Positions 37,407-48,984 are shown, numbered from the stretch's first letter. The stretch is 64,000 nucleotides of DNA from Drosophila persimilis (GCF_003286085.1 NW_020825288.1:15190001-15254000), one strand, 5' to 3'. The notes: generated from the letters alone by a model not told the origin. Made by a program: numbers and translations.

Positions 37407-39724
37407 TTCCGGGCCCTGCATAGCAGAGCCCTGGACTGGACCGATGAAGTTAACGCGCAGACCTCCTCCTCCTCCACCTCCGCCAAGGACAAACAAATCT
37501 CAAGGATGAAGCAGTCTGGCGCATCACACGCGATATTTTTTTACAAGTACAATAGAATTGTAATTTATTTTAAAGTAAGTAGTAGATTGAATAAAAGAAA
37601 CAAACTGAAGAGCAAGTGTGTGTAAATGTATTCGTATATGCTTATTCATTTTATTACCAGACTCGCATGGATCAGTAGAATTTACATGAGGGAACTCTAT
37701 TAATCGTATCATTGGGAAGTGGACTTCACTTCCATTTACCTTAGCACGTTTACTTCGCAGCTTTTCCATTTATAATGTTCATAATAGTAGGGTATAAACA
37801 CATACACGTTGTGCATCTGCAACTGCAACTGCATCTGCCTCTGTATTTGCAGTGCAGGTGTATTGTATGACTGTTTTGTTTTGTTTTTTGTTACTATATG
37901 TATGTAGTATCTTGTATGTATATTCTTGCCTAAATTGTCCATGTTTGCGTGTGTGAATTTTAAGCCGTACAATTTACTTTACACTGACAAACTCTAAAGC
38001 AATTTTGAACTGCAAATTCTACCAAGGTACGAAATTTTGTGTTGTGTATGTACGGGGCCTGGGGTACGGTGGTACTCTCCCTTCTATGCACTATATAATT
38101 TAACTTGATTTCTCTTTAAAATGGGCCCCAAGATGGGATCATGACGGGCCACTCTGTCATCTCTTGTCTCTGGGCTAAGCGAAAGCGGTAAGATCCCACA
38201 TGTTTCCATGCACTATAGTATAAGGAACGCGCGCCACACTATGGCTTGACAAATGTTAATCTTATTCGCATTGAGTAGTACTTCCTACTGCGCAGCACAA
38301 CCAGAATATACACTACTAGTACACAATACAAATATCAAGGAGATTGACGATTGCTTGCTGTCTCTCTAATCAGACGATCAGACGACTTAATATTGCTCCA
38401 CGAATGGATCTAGATCTGGGGCTAGCCGCACAACTGATTGAAGCTACTGAGGTTCGTCCTACATTATAAAGTACATCTTCATCTTGGTTGCAACTTAAGA
38501 GATATCATTACTAAACTCTAAGTAATACTTAATCAGAGGGTTTGCTTGTTGTGGTGTTTCGGGGAAGGTGGAGTGTAGTTTGGGGTGGGGGGATCTACAC
38601 TGAATATAGCGTATGCGGCGACTGTGCCGGAAGATATCGAATACGTAAATTCCTTGGGAGAGGAGAGGGTACTTAAAACGAAGATTGCTTGATTGCTACA
38701 CTTACGATTTAGGCTGGATGAAGTTAATTAATGTGCGCAAATCACAAATCTTTCTCAATTATCAATAAATAGCTTGGAGTGTTTGTATACATAAAGTGGT
38801 GAAAAATTCGATACATACATATATATATATACTCGTATTATATATATATAGACACATATATATATATATATATATTTAGGTGTTTGTATATGGTATTGCA
38901 CTGATGAGATTTTTGCTTCAGTTTTTTGGGCCAATTACGCAAATGAGATATGAGCGGGAAAAAAAATTGGAATAAATAAATATACAACATAGAGATACGC
39001 ATCTTTCGACATGACTTTGAAACTTAAATAGATAGACGCGACGCGCACGATACACATGGATGCGAAGTACTAGAGTACGAGTAGAAGTAGAGGGCTGGCG
39101 ACGGGGCTGGGGCTGGGGCTGGGGATGGTCTTGGATGCTTCGACTTAAGGTAAGGTTCTAAGAAACATTCTCTCATACAAGTATACATATATAAAGTTAA
39201 TTAAAAATAAGGGGAGGGGGTGTACGAATCTAACGGCAAAGCGTATAATACAATTTTTGTAGTTTGCGTTTCGAGCGACACTGATGATGGTTGTGGTGAT
39301 GGTGATGTCTGTGGGAGTGCGACTGCGACTGCTGTTGTTCTTGTGACTGCTGTGGATGTTGCTGCTGCTGCGGCTGCTGTAGATGCATATGCTGGTGGTG
39401 GTGATGATGATGATGATGATGATGGCGTGGCAGCACTTGTCCTGGCGGCAGTAGCTGCGGTTGCGTATGGCTATGATGATGATTATTTACATTTGCCGCT
39501 GCTGCTGAAGCGGCTGACGACGTAGATGCGGCGCTGAGGGCCACCGCCGATGAAATCAGGGCCGCCGCCAAGCGCGACGAAGACGACGACAGGGACAGGT
39601 CTGCGGCCAGCAGCTGCTGGTGGTGCCGTCGCAGCTGCTGCACCTGCTTGCGCTTCAGAGCAGCGGTCCCCTTCCTCATTGCATGCAAGCGACGCCTGTG
39701 ATGATGTGGATGCAGTTGAAGCTG
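37407..39724. other. Intergenic and probable 3' UTR sequence with simple repeats
   Basis: No supported gene. TA-rich microsatellites lie at about 38812-38875. Between 39270 and 39700 the sequence is a mix of CTG/GAT/CAT triplets, including a GAT run at about 39402-39424. The reverse strand is open there for 152 codons, but it encodes only His/Gln/Ser/Ala runs, as expected of triplet repeats. It may be the 3' UTR of the C2orf69-like gene. Confidence 0.5.
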
Positions 39725-41718
39725 TCACTTTGCCTCTTCGCTGGCATCCAGAAGATTGTTGCTGCCATTGTTGGTCGCTACCGTTGCCACTGCAGCTGCT
39801 GCCGCTGCCGCCGCCGCCGCCACCGCCACTGCAGACTGATCGGTGACTCCCTGCTGCTGCTGCTGTTGCTGCTGCTGAAGTTGCTGCTGGTTCAGGGCAT
39901 GGACGTGTTGGCAGAAGGCCTGTAGAACCTCGAAATGGGTCATTAGGTTCGCCGGCTGGTTGTCGTAGTGCAAGTGCCTCGTGATCGGCGCACTCAAGCG
40001 CCTCAGCATCTCTGTGAAGAGCTTCTCCTCCTTCCGTATCCAGGGTCTGCGGTCATCCTGCACCTGGTAGGGTGTGAGGTGGACGTGTATGTTCATGCCT
40101 GGACGAAAATCAGTTTCACTCAGTTAATAATACACTTTTTGAATGCCCTGAGGTCTCGAACAAGTGCCTACCCATGCGTGTGAGTGTCTCCAGGAGACTC
40201 CGGGACGTGATCCATGTGTTCTTCTGGCCCCCGTGGCCACCGTCCAGCCAGTACATGTCCGTTATGCGAGAAAGCAGTCGGCACATGCTGCTGTCATCGG
40301 GCGTGAGGGTCTTCAGATAGTGGAACTCGTAGATGAACTGCAAGGAAAGCGAACAAGGAAGAGGACCGTGGTCAGTGAGGATCATGGAGCTTCCCGTTGT
40401 TGCGGGGACAGAGCCAAGTATGTCAACGACTTAACGAACCAAACGCGACTCACTTGATTGAGCACGACGCAGCCCTTGCTGAAGCCAATGAGCACCAGCT
40501 TGGACTTGTCTAGATTGAGGTTCTCCCGCCACCACAACGGATTGCTATCAGTCGCCACCGGCGCTGTCTGCCGCGCTTGTCCGCCCAGTGCGGCCTGCCC
40601 CTGGCCCTGTCCCGTGGCACATTCGCTGTTGCTGTTGTTCAAATTGTTGTAGTGCTCCACGTTGTTGGTGGCTGGCAGAGCCACTGGTGCAGCTATTTTA
40701 ACTGGCGACGACTCCTGCTGTTGTTGCGGCTGCTGGTTGTTCGACTCCTGATGATTGTTGAGGCCGACTTCGTTGTTCCCGATGCTGCCGTTGTTTCCGC
40801 CCCCATTGTTTGTGCCGGCGTCCGCCGTCTCGTCCGCCTCGTCGGGGAGCATGGGGAAGACCACTTCCCCGTCCGCATCCACTGTGACATTTTCCTGAAC
40901 CTGCAGAATGTCAATGTCCATGTCCTGGCTGTTGTCGTTGGCCGCCAAGGGCGAGTTGCTGTCCGAGGGGACTGTGGTGGCATTGGACAGAGTCAGAGCA
41001 GCAGCCGCAGCTGCAGCTTGCACAGCAGCCGCGGCTGCCGCCGCCTGGGCAGCCTGATCGAGTATCTCGTTCTCTGGTATGGAGATCAGACGTTGCGACA
41101 GATTCTGCAGCAGTCTGTGAAGGAGAACAGAGTGGGTTAGTACTCCTCAAGCGTCAGCGCCACTGAGCCCGAACTTACTTTTCCAAGTGTTGCAGCGCAT
41201 GGTTCATGGGCGTATGGTCCGGGACTCCAGCATTGTTGCCGCGCACAAAGTTGTCAAAGCAGCTAAATGTCTTGAACTCCATGCTGAAGCAAGAGAATCG
41301 AATTCCTTTAGATATACGAGAGATTTGATGGCCGAAGATGCACTCACCGAACCGGCCGGATGACAATGATGTGGGATCGGGGAAACGCCTCGCGCAGCAG
41401 GATCGCCGAGTTCTCCAGGTTGTACTTCATGTAGCCGCGACTGTCCCGGTTCGTTTCCATGCTCTCCGGAAAGTCCTGGACGTCGCCGCCAAAGTAGACG
41501 ATGGCCGTGGAGTCCTCGACATGCTGCGACTGCTGCCGCACAATTGGCGGACAGTAGACGATGTCATTGGCGCGGTTCTGGAAGCCGGCCACGGAGAAGA
41601 TGCGGAACGGACCGGCCGAAGTGCTTGGCGTGCATAAACGCTCCCCGCTGCCGCCGCCAAGCATGCCCTCGAAGTTACGTATCCGCTCTTGAAGTTGCAG
41701 AAATTGATCAATGGTGAG
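39725..41718 (-). CDS. C2orf69 (UPF0565) homologue, 5' end not located
   Basis: Five exons, 41718-41348, 41283-41179, 41114-40454, 40337-40172 and 40098-39725, join in phase for 558 codons plus stop. Family blocks in order: YFGGDVQDF, LREAFPRSHI, FSCFDNFVRGNNAGVPDHT, LVLIGFSKGCVVLNQ (serine-hydrolase-like nucleophile elbow, GFSKG), MYWLDGGHGGQKNTWIT and VHLTPYQVQDDRRPWI. Human C2orf69 is a mitochondrial-associated protein whose loss causes a fatal multisystem disease. Between the second and third blocks sits about 180 residues of Ala, Asn, Gln and Gly-rich filler, and the C-terminus has Gln and Ala runs. The first exon shown opens at the acceptor CCCCGCAG; an in-frame stop lies just upstream and no ATG is available. 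A short 5' exon must therefore lie further up, beyond or within the K+ channel gene 145 bases away. Confidence 0.85.
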
Positions 41719-41808
41719 CTGCGGGGGGCAGGGCAAACCATATATGGGGGATTAGGCGACATACTATTTGACATTCATCCGATCCTTCCTACCAACAACA
41801 CTCTCATA

Positions 41809-41839
<31 letters not shown>

Positions 41840-41862
41840 CCATACACTCTGGCCATTCCGGC

Positions 41863-43038
41863 CTAGTAGTAATCATTCTCGTAGACATCACGCGGATCGC
41901 CACAGCAGCCCACGAAACGCAGACGCGTGTCCTCGACACACAGCTTGGCGTCCTCCTTCATCTCCTTGAGCTTCACGTGAACCTCCTCGCGCATCAGGTT
42001 GCGACACATGGCCACTAGGCCCATGCCGAGCAGCATGTAGACGAAGTTGATGGCCAGCTTCGAGTGCTGATCGGCTATGGACTGCAGCTCCGAGAGCTCG
42101 TTGGGATCGGCGGCGATGTCCTCCTGCAACTTATGCGTGGCCGCATCCACATCGGCGGCGGTGGTCAGCGAAGCCCCAGGCACAAAGTCCCCAAAGCCAA
42201 TTTTGCACAGCGACGTCATGCAGAAGTAGAAGCTGTTCAGAAAGCTCCACTTCTCCCAGTTGGCGAACATAATGGTCCCAGTCAGTACATAGAAGATGAT
42301 CACCCACAGGCAGGCGGTGGAGGGGACGATGATCTTCTTGCGCAGCGTCAGAGCGCCCAGGCTGCCGTTCTCCAGGGCATCCAGTCGGGAATCGAAGTTG
42401 CGCTCCTGTGTACAGTCGTGCATGGAGCGATACAGAAACTTGAAGGAGCGCGCCAGGACGCGGCCCATGTTGAGGAAGTACAGAATGTAGAGAGGTATGC
42501 CGAAGGTGGCGTAGATTACGGTGAAGCCCTTGCCCCAGGGGGTGCGCGGCACCATGTTGCCGTAGCCAATCATTGTGATCACCGACAAGCAGAACATCAG
42601 GGCCGCCGGGAAGCTCCAGATCTGCTCGGGACTGCGGCCCACGTAGCCGTTCTTGATGATGCCCGCTATCTGGGCCTGGTACTCCCGCAGCACCGCGTTC
42701 GTCTCGTTGACCCACATCCGCTTGTCGATCAGGTTGTGCTCCTCGGTTATGTACCACAGCAGCTGCGAGCAGTTCTGTCGCAGCTCCAGCACATGGGCCG
42801 CCGTCTTGTCCACGTACTCCCGCTCGATGTTCATGAAGGCGAACGCCCCGCAGATGGCGTAGAGCACGATCAGGGCGCCCACGCCCACCTGCGTGCACAT
42901 GAAGGTGACGAAGTTGCGGCAACAGCGCTTCACGCGCTTCCGGGGCTGGTTGCTCGGCGTTGAGGAGACGCTCGATGCTCCAACCCCCACGCCGCCGGGC
43001 GCTTGTGGGGAGCTTCTTCTTTGAAATTTGCTGGGCAT
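41863..43038 (-). CDS. Two-pore-domain potassium channel
   Basis: A single exon encodes 391 residues. The layout is a basic Ser/Pro N-terminus, TM1 (VGVGALIVLYAICGAFAF, about residues 52-70), a long extracellular cap with NETN and NCS glycosylation sites, pore 1 (SVITMIGYGNMVP), TM2 (FTVIYATFGIPLYILYFLNM), TM3 (STACLWVIIFYVLTGTIMFA), pore 2 (TSLCKIGFGDFVPG) and TM4 (AINFVYMLLGMGLVAMC). The two filters, GYG and GFG, are those of K2P leak channels. A 35-residue charged insert separates pore 2 from TM4. The channel would set resting K+ conductance at the plasma membrane. By position it may be D. melanogaster CG10864, but I am not certain. No defects. Confidence 0.92.
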   Translation of the reverse strand: MPSKFQRRSSPQAPGGVGVGASSVSSTPSNQPRKRVKRCCRNFVTFMCTQVGVGALIVLYAICGAFAFMNIEREYVDKTAAHVLELRQNCSQLLWYITEEHNLIDKRMWVNETNAVLREYQAQIAGIIKNGYVGRSPEQIWSFPAALMFCLSVITMIGYGNMVPRTPWGKGFTVIYATFGIPLYILYFLNMGRVLARSFKFLYRSMHDCTQERNFDSRLDALENGSLGALTLRKKIIVPSTACLWVIIFYVLTGTIMFANWEKWSFLNSFYFCMTSLCKIGFGDFVPGASLTTAADVDAATHKLQEDIAADPNELSELQSIADQHSKLAINFVYMLLGMGLVAMCRNLMREEVHVKLKEMKEDAKLCVEDTRLRFVGCCGDPRDVYENDYY

Positions 43039-44410
43039 TTCTGTTCGGTTTTGGTTTTTCTAATTTGATTTCCGTCTCTGCCGCTTTTTATCTCTCTCTA
43101 TCTCTGGATGGCCCGACCGTCAATCCATTTCCATGATTATATAATGGATACCTTGGGAACTGGACGATGATGGCCCATCGATCTTAACTTATGAACTGGC
43201 TGAATGTTTATTGGCAGGCTCCTCGCATTGGCAATTAATTTGGCAGTGCTCTTCCCGATCTGCGATCTATTTGCTGCTGATTTGCGTTTTATATGGAGCG
43301 TTCGAACATTTAAAATCGGCACGAAGGCTAAAAATAAATCCACGCGTTTCCACACAGCATTTTCCTTGGACTCTACGAATGCTTTTGGGTTTCCCGAGCC
43401 CCAAACTGTTAGACGCGGGCGCCAAAATTCAACTGAGCTACGGGGATCCAAGAAAACTATTTGGAGAGAATATTGTATCTCTCGGATACAGAGAGAGAGA
43501 GAGCGAGTGGGAGACTGCAAGTTGGAGCGAATGAAATTCGTGGGGGGTTGCGGGGTAGAGGGGTGTTTTATTTGATGGACGAAGTAATCAAAATACCCCA
43601 GCGAGACAGGTGCAATACACACAGAAAGAGAGAGGGACGAGCAGGGGGGATGGGAATGCCGGGCAGAGTGCGCGGAAAAGTTCGTTTCCAGAGTGGGAGG
43701 CTTGTCTAAAAATTGATGGCAATTTGATTTATGATTCTGCGGCGGCAGCGAGCCAGAGCATTTCAAGATTGTGTTTTAGTATTTTTATGGGGTTATAAAT
43801 TATTTCGGGGTGCGGAGCATCGCATTGGGTCGGAAGGAGGAAGACGAAAAAAGAGTAGCAAGCAAAACAAAATACAAGTAAATATAAACAAAGAATTAAA
43901 AAAAAACAAAAGGCATAATATTAACGCACACACGCGCAGAGGGAAACGGTAATGCGGCTACAGTGATACACAAGAAGAGGAAGAAGATCAAATGAATACG
44001 CAAAAACGGGGGGTGAAATGCGTAGCGAAGAGATAGATTTTTTCAACACCAATACACATATACAGCTGCACTCTGTCCAACACTCGATTCGCACACACAC
44101 ACACAGACACGACGCATACAAAATTTCACAAATTTATGCACAATTTTTCGGTGCTTTTCGCACATTATTTACTAGCACACAGGGTTTTCACTTCTCATTT
44201 ACTTACGCTGTTTATTGTTGTTAACACAGACGCGTTAAAATAATGGCAATTTATCTGCACTTCCCGCGTATTTTGCTACTCTTAATGTTGTGTCGTGCGT
44301 CGCTGCACGGTTGGAAAAAGGTGGTAATATTAACAGTTGCTTTTATCCCTCCGCTCTCCGCCGAATCTAGATATTGGCCTAGCCAAATGCAATTTCTCTA
44401 AGATTCTATT
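43039..44410. other. 5' region of the K+ channel / C2orf69-like genes
   Basis: No complete gene. The reverse strand probably holds the 5' UTR and promoter of the K2P gene, and perhaps the missing first exon of the C2orf69 homologue. Purine-rich GAGA tracts lie at 43488-43520 and 43620-43640, and a CA repeat at about 44091-44105. Confidence 0.4.
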
Positions 44411-45210
44411 TCACTCTTTTTATTTATTATCATTTTGGCTTAAACGCAGAAAAAATTTCGACTTGTTTACGGACGAGCAGTGTGAGCAGTCGATAAAATA
44501 TACCGTCCGACCCTCAGAAATATACCGAAACATACCGCCTCATTTTCAAAATATACCGTAAATATACTGATGAATTCAAGTTATATTTAACATATTCCTC
44601 GTTTTTGATATTCCGACAAATATTACTAACTATATAGAACATTTAACCATGCCATCATAATTTTATTCGATTAATGAATCATTTTTCTATTTAACTGGTG
44701 TATTCTTAATACTTGTATTTATTGCATTTTGCGTAAAAAGAAGTTTTAGCGAAATAAGTCAAACAAAAAACAAGTAGCGAAATAGGTCAATCAAAACAAA
44801 CGAAAAAGGAAATTGCTCAATTTTGATATTCCATTGAATAATGTTGACTAACTAAATCTCTCAGCAATGCCCACTTAGTTTTATCCCATTGATGAATAAA
44901 TTTTCTACAAGATTTGATAGTTTTTAATCCTTGCTTTTATTGTACTTTTTGGAAAAAGGTTTAAACGAAAAAGTTCAACAAAAAAAGAGTCGCTATATTG
45001 CGTGTAAGCCGTAGTAAAGGCTTTTGTATACCCTATTTTGTTAATTTTATATGAAAGTATAAATATTGATATGAAGATAAAACGTAACTAATAAAGAACT
45101 TTTCTCAAATTGAAATTTTTTAGACATATTCATGTATATGATGAGTGTTTTGTATATATATCTCGATCCTGATACCTATTCTTGGTCTCTACAAGCTTTA
45201 AAATATCGTT
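44411..45210 (+). repeat. Dispersed repeat, copy B
   Basis: 44480-45210 matches the reverse complement of 33700-34170; the two are 10 kb apart and inverted. The leading 70 bases (TCACTCTTTTTATTTATTAT...GACTTGTTTACGGACGAG) recur almost unchanged at 45550-45620 as a direct repeat. A diverged second unit of the GATATTCC...ATGAATAAAT part lies at 44825-44900. No open frame of note. Confidence 0.75.
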
Positions 45211-46223
45211 GAAATATTGAAAATAATATTAAATAATATTGAATACAATTAAAATATATTGAAAATAAATTGTTTTTGCCTGGGATGACAAACATATTCA
45301 CAGTTCTATAACATCCATTTCCCCCAGGGTATGTGAGCATGGAATTAGCAACATGTTTATGTAATTGCTGTCAATCGGGTAAAAGAGGTCCTTACCCGAT
45401 TCAAGTTCGGTTATCGATACTAGTACCTGGTTACGAGTGGTGCGCGCCAAATGTAACTTTTTTGAATGTGAGCGACAAGGATTTAAATGTTGTCAAGCGG
45501 GCCATAACCGATTCAACAAATACGACGATTCCCTCAATTTTGATCTTCCGTCACTCTTTTTATTTATTATCATTTTGGCTTAAACGCAGAATAAATTTCG
45601 ACTTGTTTACGGATGAGTCTTATCGATAGCCTGATATCGGTATAGACGGTGTATCGTCAGTATTTTTGGTTTATGGTTTTTTGTTACTTACTAATGGGAA
45701 TTTCATTTTCCCATTAGATAGGAAACTGTATTTTGTTTTTTTAGCTGATAAGAAACGGTTTTGGAATTTTCGAAATTCTATTGCAGACAAGAAGTCTATT
45801 TTCAATGGATTTATCGATGGTGACCCTCAGAAATATGCCGAAATATACCATGTAATTTTTTAACTATACCAGCATCAAATGATGAACGATCTTAGCCCAC
45901 TTAACCCCCCTTTATTCAAACAGGTCAACAACTTGAGGTACCCGCGAAAAAATGTACTGTTTGAAGAAAAAAGTTAAGAAAATACGCTGTTTTTTTATAT
46001 TTCTTGGTTTTATTAATAATACCATACAATTTTTTCAGTGGAGAGGTAAACATTAGTATTGCACCAACGACCTCAATATATGATTTGACCTCAATGATAC
46101 TCAATACATTTAAAATTTAAATCCTTCACGGAAGTTAATTTTTGTTTCAGCTGAGCCCGTGTGCTTTTTGAAAACTGAATTGAGACTACGAATTTTGAGA
46201 GCTTACTTCGGCTAATCTTCTGC
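45211..46223 (+). repeat. AT-rich repeat region with a second partial unit
   Basis: 45550-45625 repeats 44411-44480 and is again followed by a TATCGATA box (45618-45625 area). CCTCAGAAATATGCCGAAATATACC at about 45823-45850 echoes the TACCG block of copy B. A 98-codon frame at 45333-45629 has no recognisable features and runs into the repeat, so I do not call it a gene. Confidence 0.5.
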
Positions 46224-46472
46224 TTAACGACGCTTAATGTTTTTCCGGCATTTCCACCCGTCCAACTTCTTCTTGTAGTTGATCATGGCAAGACAAGCTT
46301 GCGATTTCCAATTGTCTTTCTCCTTCTCGTCCATCCCCCTCCAGATCTCGCCCCCACGTTTGCCCATTTGGGGGACGGTGCAATTGGGATGCTCCATCTT
46401 TATGCGCTGACGTCCTTCGACGTTCATCCACATCACATATGACGGAGCGGGACGTTTAGGTCGAGAAGCCAT
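46224..46472 (-). CDS. Minimal single HMG-box protein
   Basis: An 82-residue intronless frame starts at MASRPKRP; an upstream in-frame ATG would add six residues. It is one HMG box: PKRPAPSYVMWMNVEGRQRI, then KRGGEIWRGMDEKEKDNW and MINYKKKLDGWK. It lacks the acidic or basic tail of HmgD/HmgZ, ending only in KCRKNIKRR. The box binds the DNA minor groove without strong sequence preference. Small HMG proteins of this shape in Drosophila include the testis-expressed tHMG pair, so a role in sperm chromatin is possible but only inferred. It is isolated among repeats and short pseudogenes. Confidence 0.75.
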   Translation of the reverse strand: MASRPKRPAPSYVMWMNVEGRQRIKMEHPNCTVPQMGKRGGEIWRGMDEKEKDNWKSQACLAMINYKKKLDGWKCRKNIKRR

Positions 46473-47010
46473 GCTGATATTCAAGATCAAGTTGTTGGCT
46501 TTAGGACATTTGGTGGGAGAAACGGAAAAATATATATATATATATTAGTTTTGCAAACTACTAGCCTACTGTGAAATTGAAAGCTACAAAAATTCTTTTA
46601 GTTTTGTAACAAATAATTTGTTGGTCGAGGTTACAGATACTAACGTTATCTTTTAAAATTGCAAAGAATGATAAGCAGCCTACTGTTTATCCAAAAAAGG
46701 ACTAAATTAATAAAACAAAATTTTTGAAAAAAAAGTTTGTGTGGAGTTTTCAGTGTTTGTTGAGATGTACATATGTTGTGTTCCCAATGAACGCTAACGA
46801 CATACTGAAAAAAAATAGTGAAAATTATTTTCAAAGGCATCGGATAATCATAGACACAGCCTACTTTTGAGTAAAAACTGATCTACGAGTATCTGGCTGA
46901 ACATTTTCACAGTACCGTTTTTCAGTTGTGAGTTTCGAAAATTTGATCACAATCAGGTTGCCATTAAACAATAGAAATACATTTATAATGACTGTCAAAT
47001 CTCATCTGTT
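46473..47010. other. AT-rich intergenic region
   Basis: I see no gene. Only the likely promoter of the HMG-box gene and low-complexity A/T sequence. Confidence 0.4.
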
Positions 47011-47335
47011 TTAATCAATTTTTGTCAAATATGGATGATTAGTGCCTTGGATTGTAGCAGAATATCCTTCCTTCCTGGTCTTCCGCAGATCCAAACCGTT
47101 TGGGCGTCCAAGAGTTGTTTGTTGTTGTAGGTGAAGAAAGCGATGGATAAAGATGGTGTACTTCCACTTGGGGGCGGGATTTATGTCGGGAGGAAAGAGG
47201 TAAACTGATTGTATATTCCCCTTCCTGGTGTCGGACAGATCGAGCACACCCATTGCACGGGTGTCAGCGTAGCAAGCCCTCAATTATTTCCAGGTTTTCC
47301 TCAATTTCCAGTTACTGCGGTCGGTTCTCTGGGTA
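47011..47335 (-). pseudogene. Relic of a DNA/RNA nonspecific nuclease gene
   Basis: On the reverse strand the run NWKLRKTWK, stop, LRACYADTRAMGVLDLSDTR and then APKWKYTIFIHRFLHLQQ parallels NWKTIENWVRR, GVLELYSSTYRADIP and PIPKWIYKIVSHISGRKF of the intact nuclease at 47757-48984. An in-frame stop interrupts it (near 47285), and everything upstream, including the DRGH active site, is missing. It is an older tandem duplicate. Confidence 0.75.
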
Positions 47336-47756
47336 TTTCATTAATCATCTACTATAAAATCTAATCTAAATAAAATCTAGCTCGCTGCAGTATAAGATCA
47401 CAGCAGAAACATTTTCTAGGAAATACCGTATACTGTGCGTCATTTAATTGGTCCCACCCAAGCTGGTACCTTTTCCCCTTCAATCACAATCACACCTTGT
47501 GATCATACTATCTGTATCATACTATGGCAGCTATATATTTATCAAAACTTTGCGGGTTATGTACGAACTATAGAAACAATAAAGACTTTCTCAGAGTAGC
47601 CTTTTTTTATGTTTAATCTAGTACTCCTCAAGGAAGGGTATAGTTATACTAAGAATATATTGCTTTATTTTGCTCCTGGTACTTTCGGAGCTCCAAAACC
47701 ATTTAAATACAGTTAAAAAAAGGTAACAAACCAAAAGCTTTCACGCTCCCCGGGAT

Positions 47757-48984
47757 TCAGCAAATGCCCGTTAAACGTGCGAGATTTCTAGCAATAAAAT
47801 CGTGTGGCTCGCAACAGAAGGTGTATCCTGCCGTCCCCTCGTTCCGTACATTAAGTCCGAAGTTTCGGCATGGCAATTCTCTGCAAACGTTCGATACAAC
47901 TTGTCCAGTCGGCCGTGTGGTTGCATGTGCGTTGTTGTAGGTGAGGAAAACGAATTTGCGGCCTGATATGTGGCTTACAATTTTGTATATCCACTTGGGA
48001 ATGGGATTCTTATTGTTGTTAATCAAAAACATTGGTATGTCAGCGCGATAAGTGCTCGAGTACAGCTCGAGCACCCCCAATACACCAGTGCAGACTTTTA
48101 AAGCATCGAAGTGTCTCTCAGACAACTGTCGGCGTACCCAGTTCTCGATGGTTTTCCAGTTCCCGCGGTTGATGGTTTTGAACTGTGGTATCAAATTGAT
48201 GTACTTGTTGGTCTGTCCTCTGCTTGCCTTAAAGGCAAAATCAAGGGATGGCGTCAAATGGCCCCGATCGAACATATTTGTGCTAGATGCAAAATAAGTC
48301 TGGTGTCCCAAGAGTGCATTGTATCTGGAAAAGATCTGAGTGTTCTGAAAGGATGCCGCAGCTGCTCCACTGATTATGCGGTCAGTATTAAAATGCATTG
48401 GACGCTCCACGGCTAGACAGAGGCGCAGATTAGTTGATATTTCCAGTTAATGACCGTTGATCGAACCAAAACTTACCCGACTTGCTGGTCTGGGCCATGT
48501 AAATGGTAAAATGCGCTTGAACTTTATCAGGATTGTAACAGCTTCTGTAGATCTCTAGAAATGCTAAATTTTTGAACCTATAGCCCACACGATACATCTT
48601 GTAAGGACAACTGGCATCGTTGACCTCTTCCACTTTTGGGGTTGTGGGCTTTTTACAACCAGCTGTGGCTAGTACTGGGTGGAAGCCATTTGCAGTGCAT
48701 GTGGAAATTACTATATCATTGTAATTGCAAATCGAGTGTACTTGTGCACTGTTAGGAACTACATCCTTACGAAAGAGATGATAGCTCAAACCATCTCGTG
48801 TGGCAAAAACCCTATTAGTCTGCGATAGTTCATGTTGGCTAAGCACGCAATCAGCCCGAGCGTTTCCGAGTACTGCAAAGATAAAGGATCTCGAACAAAA
48901 TATATGTATGTACAATTTACAGAGAGACTTACAAACAAATAGACTAAGACTTAGAAAGCGACACCGCATGTTGATCATCCTCAC
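47757..48984 (-). CDS. Secreted DNA/RNA nonspecific endonuclease
   Basis: Three exons, 48984-48933, 48872-48477 and 48412-47757, join in phase to give 367 residues. A signal peptide, MINMRCRFLSLSLFVLGNARA, spans the first intron. An insect-specific N-terminal domain follows, with paired cysteines (SICNYNDIVISTC, SCPYKMYRVGY). The Endonuclease_NS domain begins near residue 150. It holds the catalytic motif FDRGHLTPSLDF (His is the general base) and the metal-site Asn region NLIPQFKTINRGNWKTIE. A cysteine-rich tail ends the protein (FCCEPHDFIARNLARLTGIC). Homologues digest nucleic acids outside the cell, often in gut or reproductive tract. Its decayed sister lies 420 bases downstream. Confidence 0.9.

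Noticed and set aside
39230..39688. 152-codon His/Gln/Ser-rich reverse frame
   Set aside because: Built from CTG/GAT/CAT triplet repeats, open by composition. No splice link to the C2orf69-like gene was seen.
42064..42963. 299-codon + strand frame
   Set aside because: Antisense shadow of the K2P channel exon, low-complexity His/Gln/Arg composition.
45333..45629. 98-codon + strand frame
   Set aside because: Runs straight into the dispersed repeat at 45550 and shows no domain or splice support.
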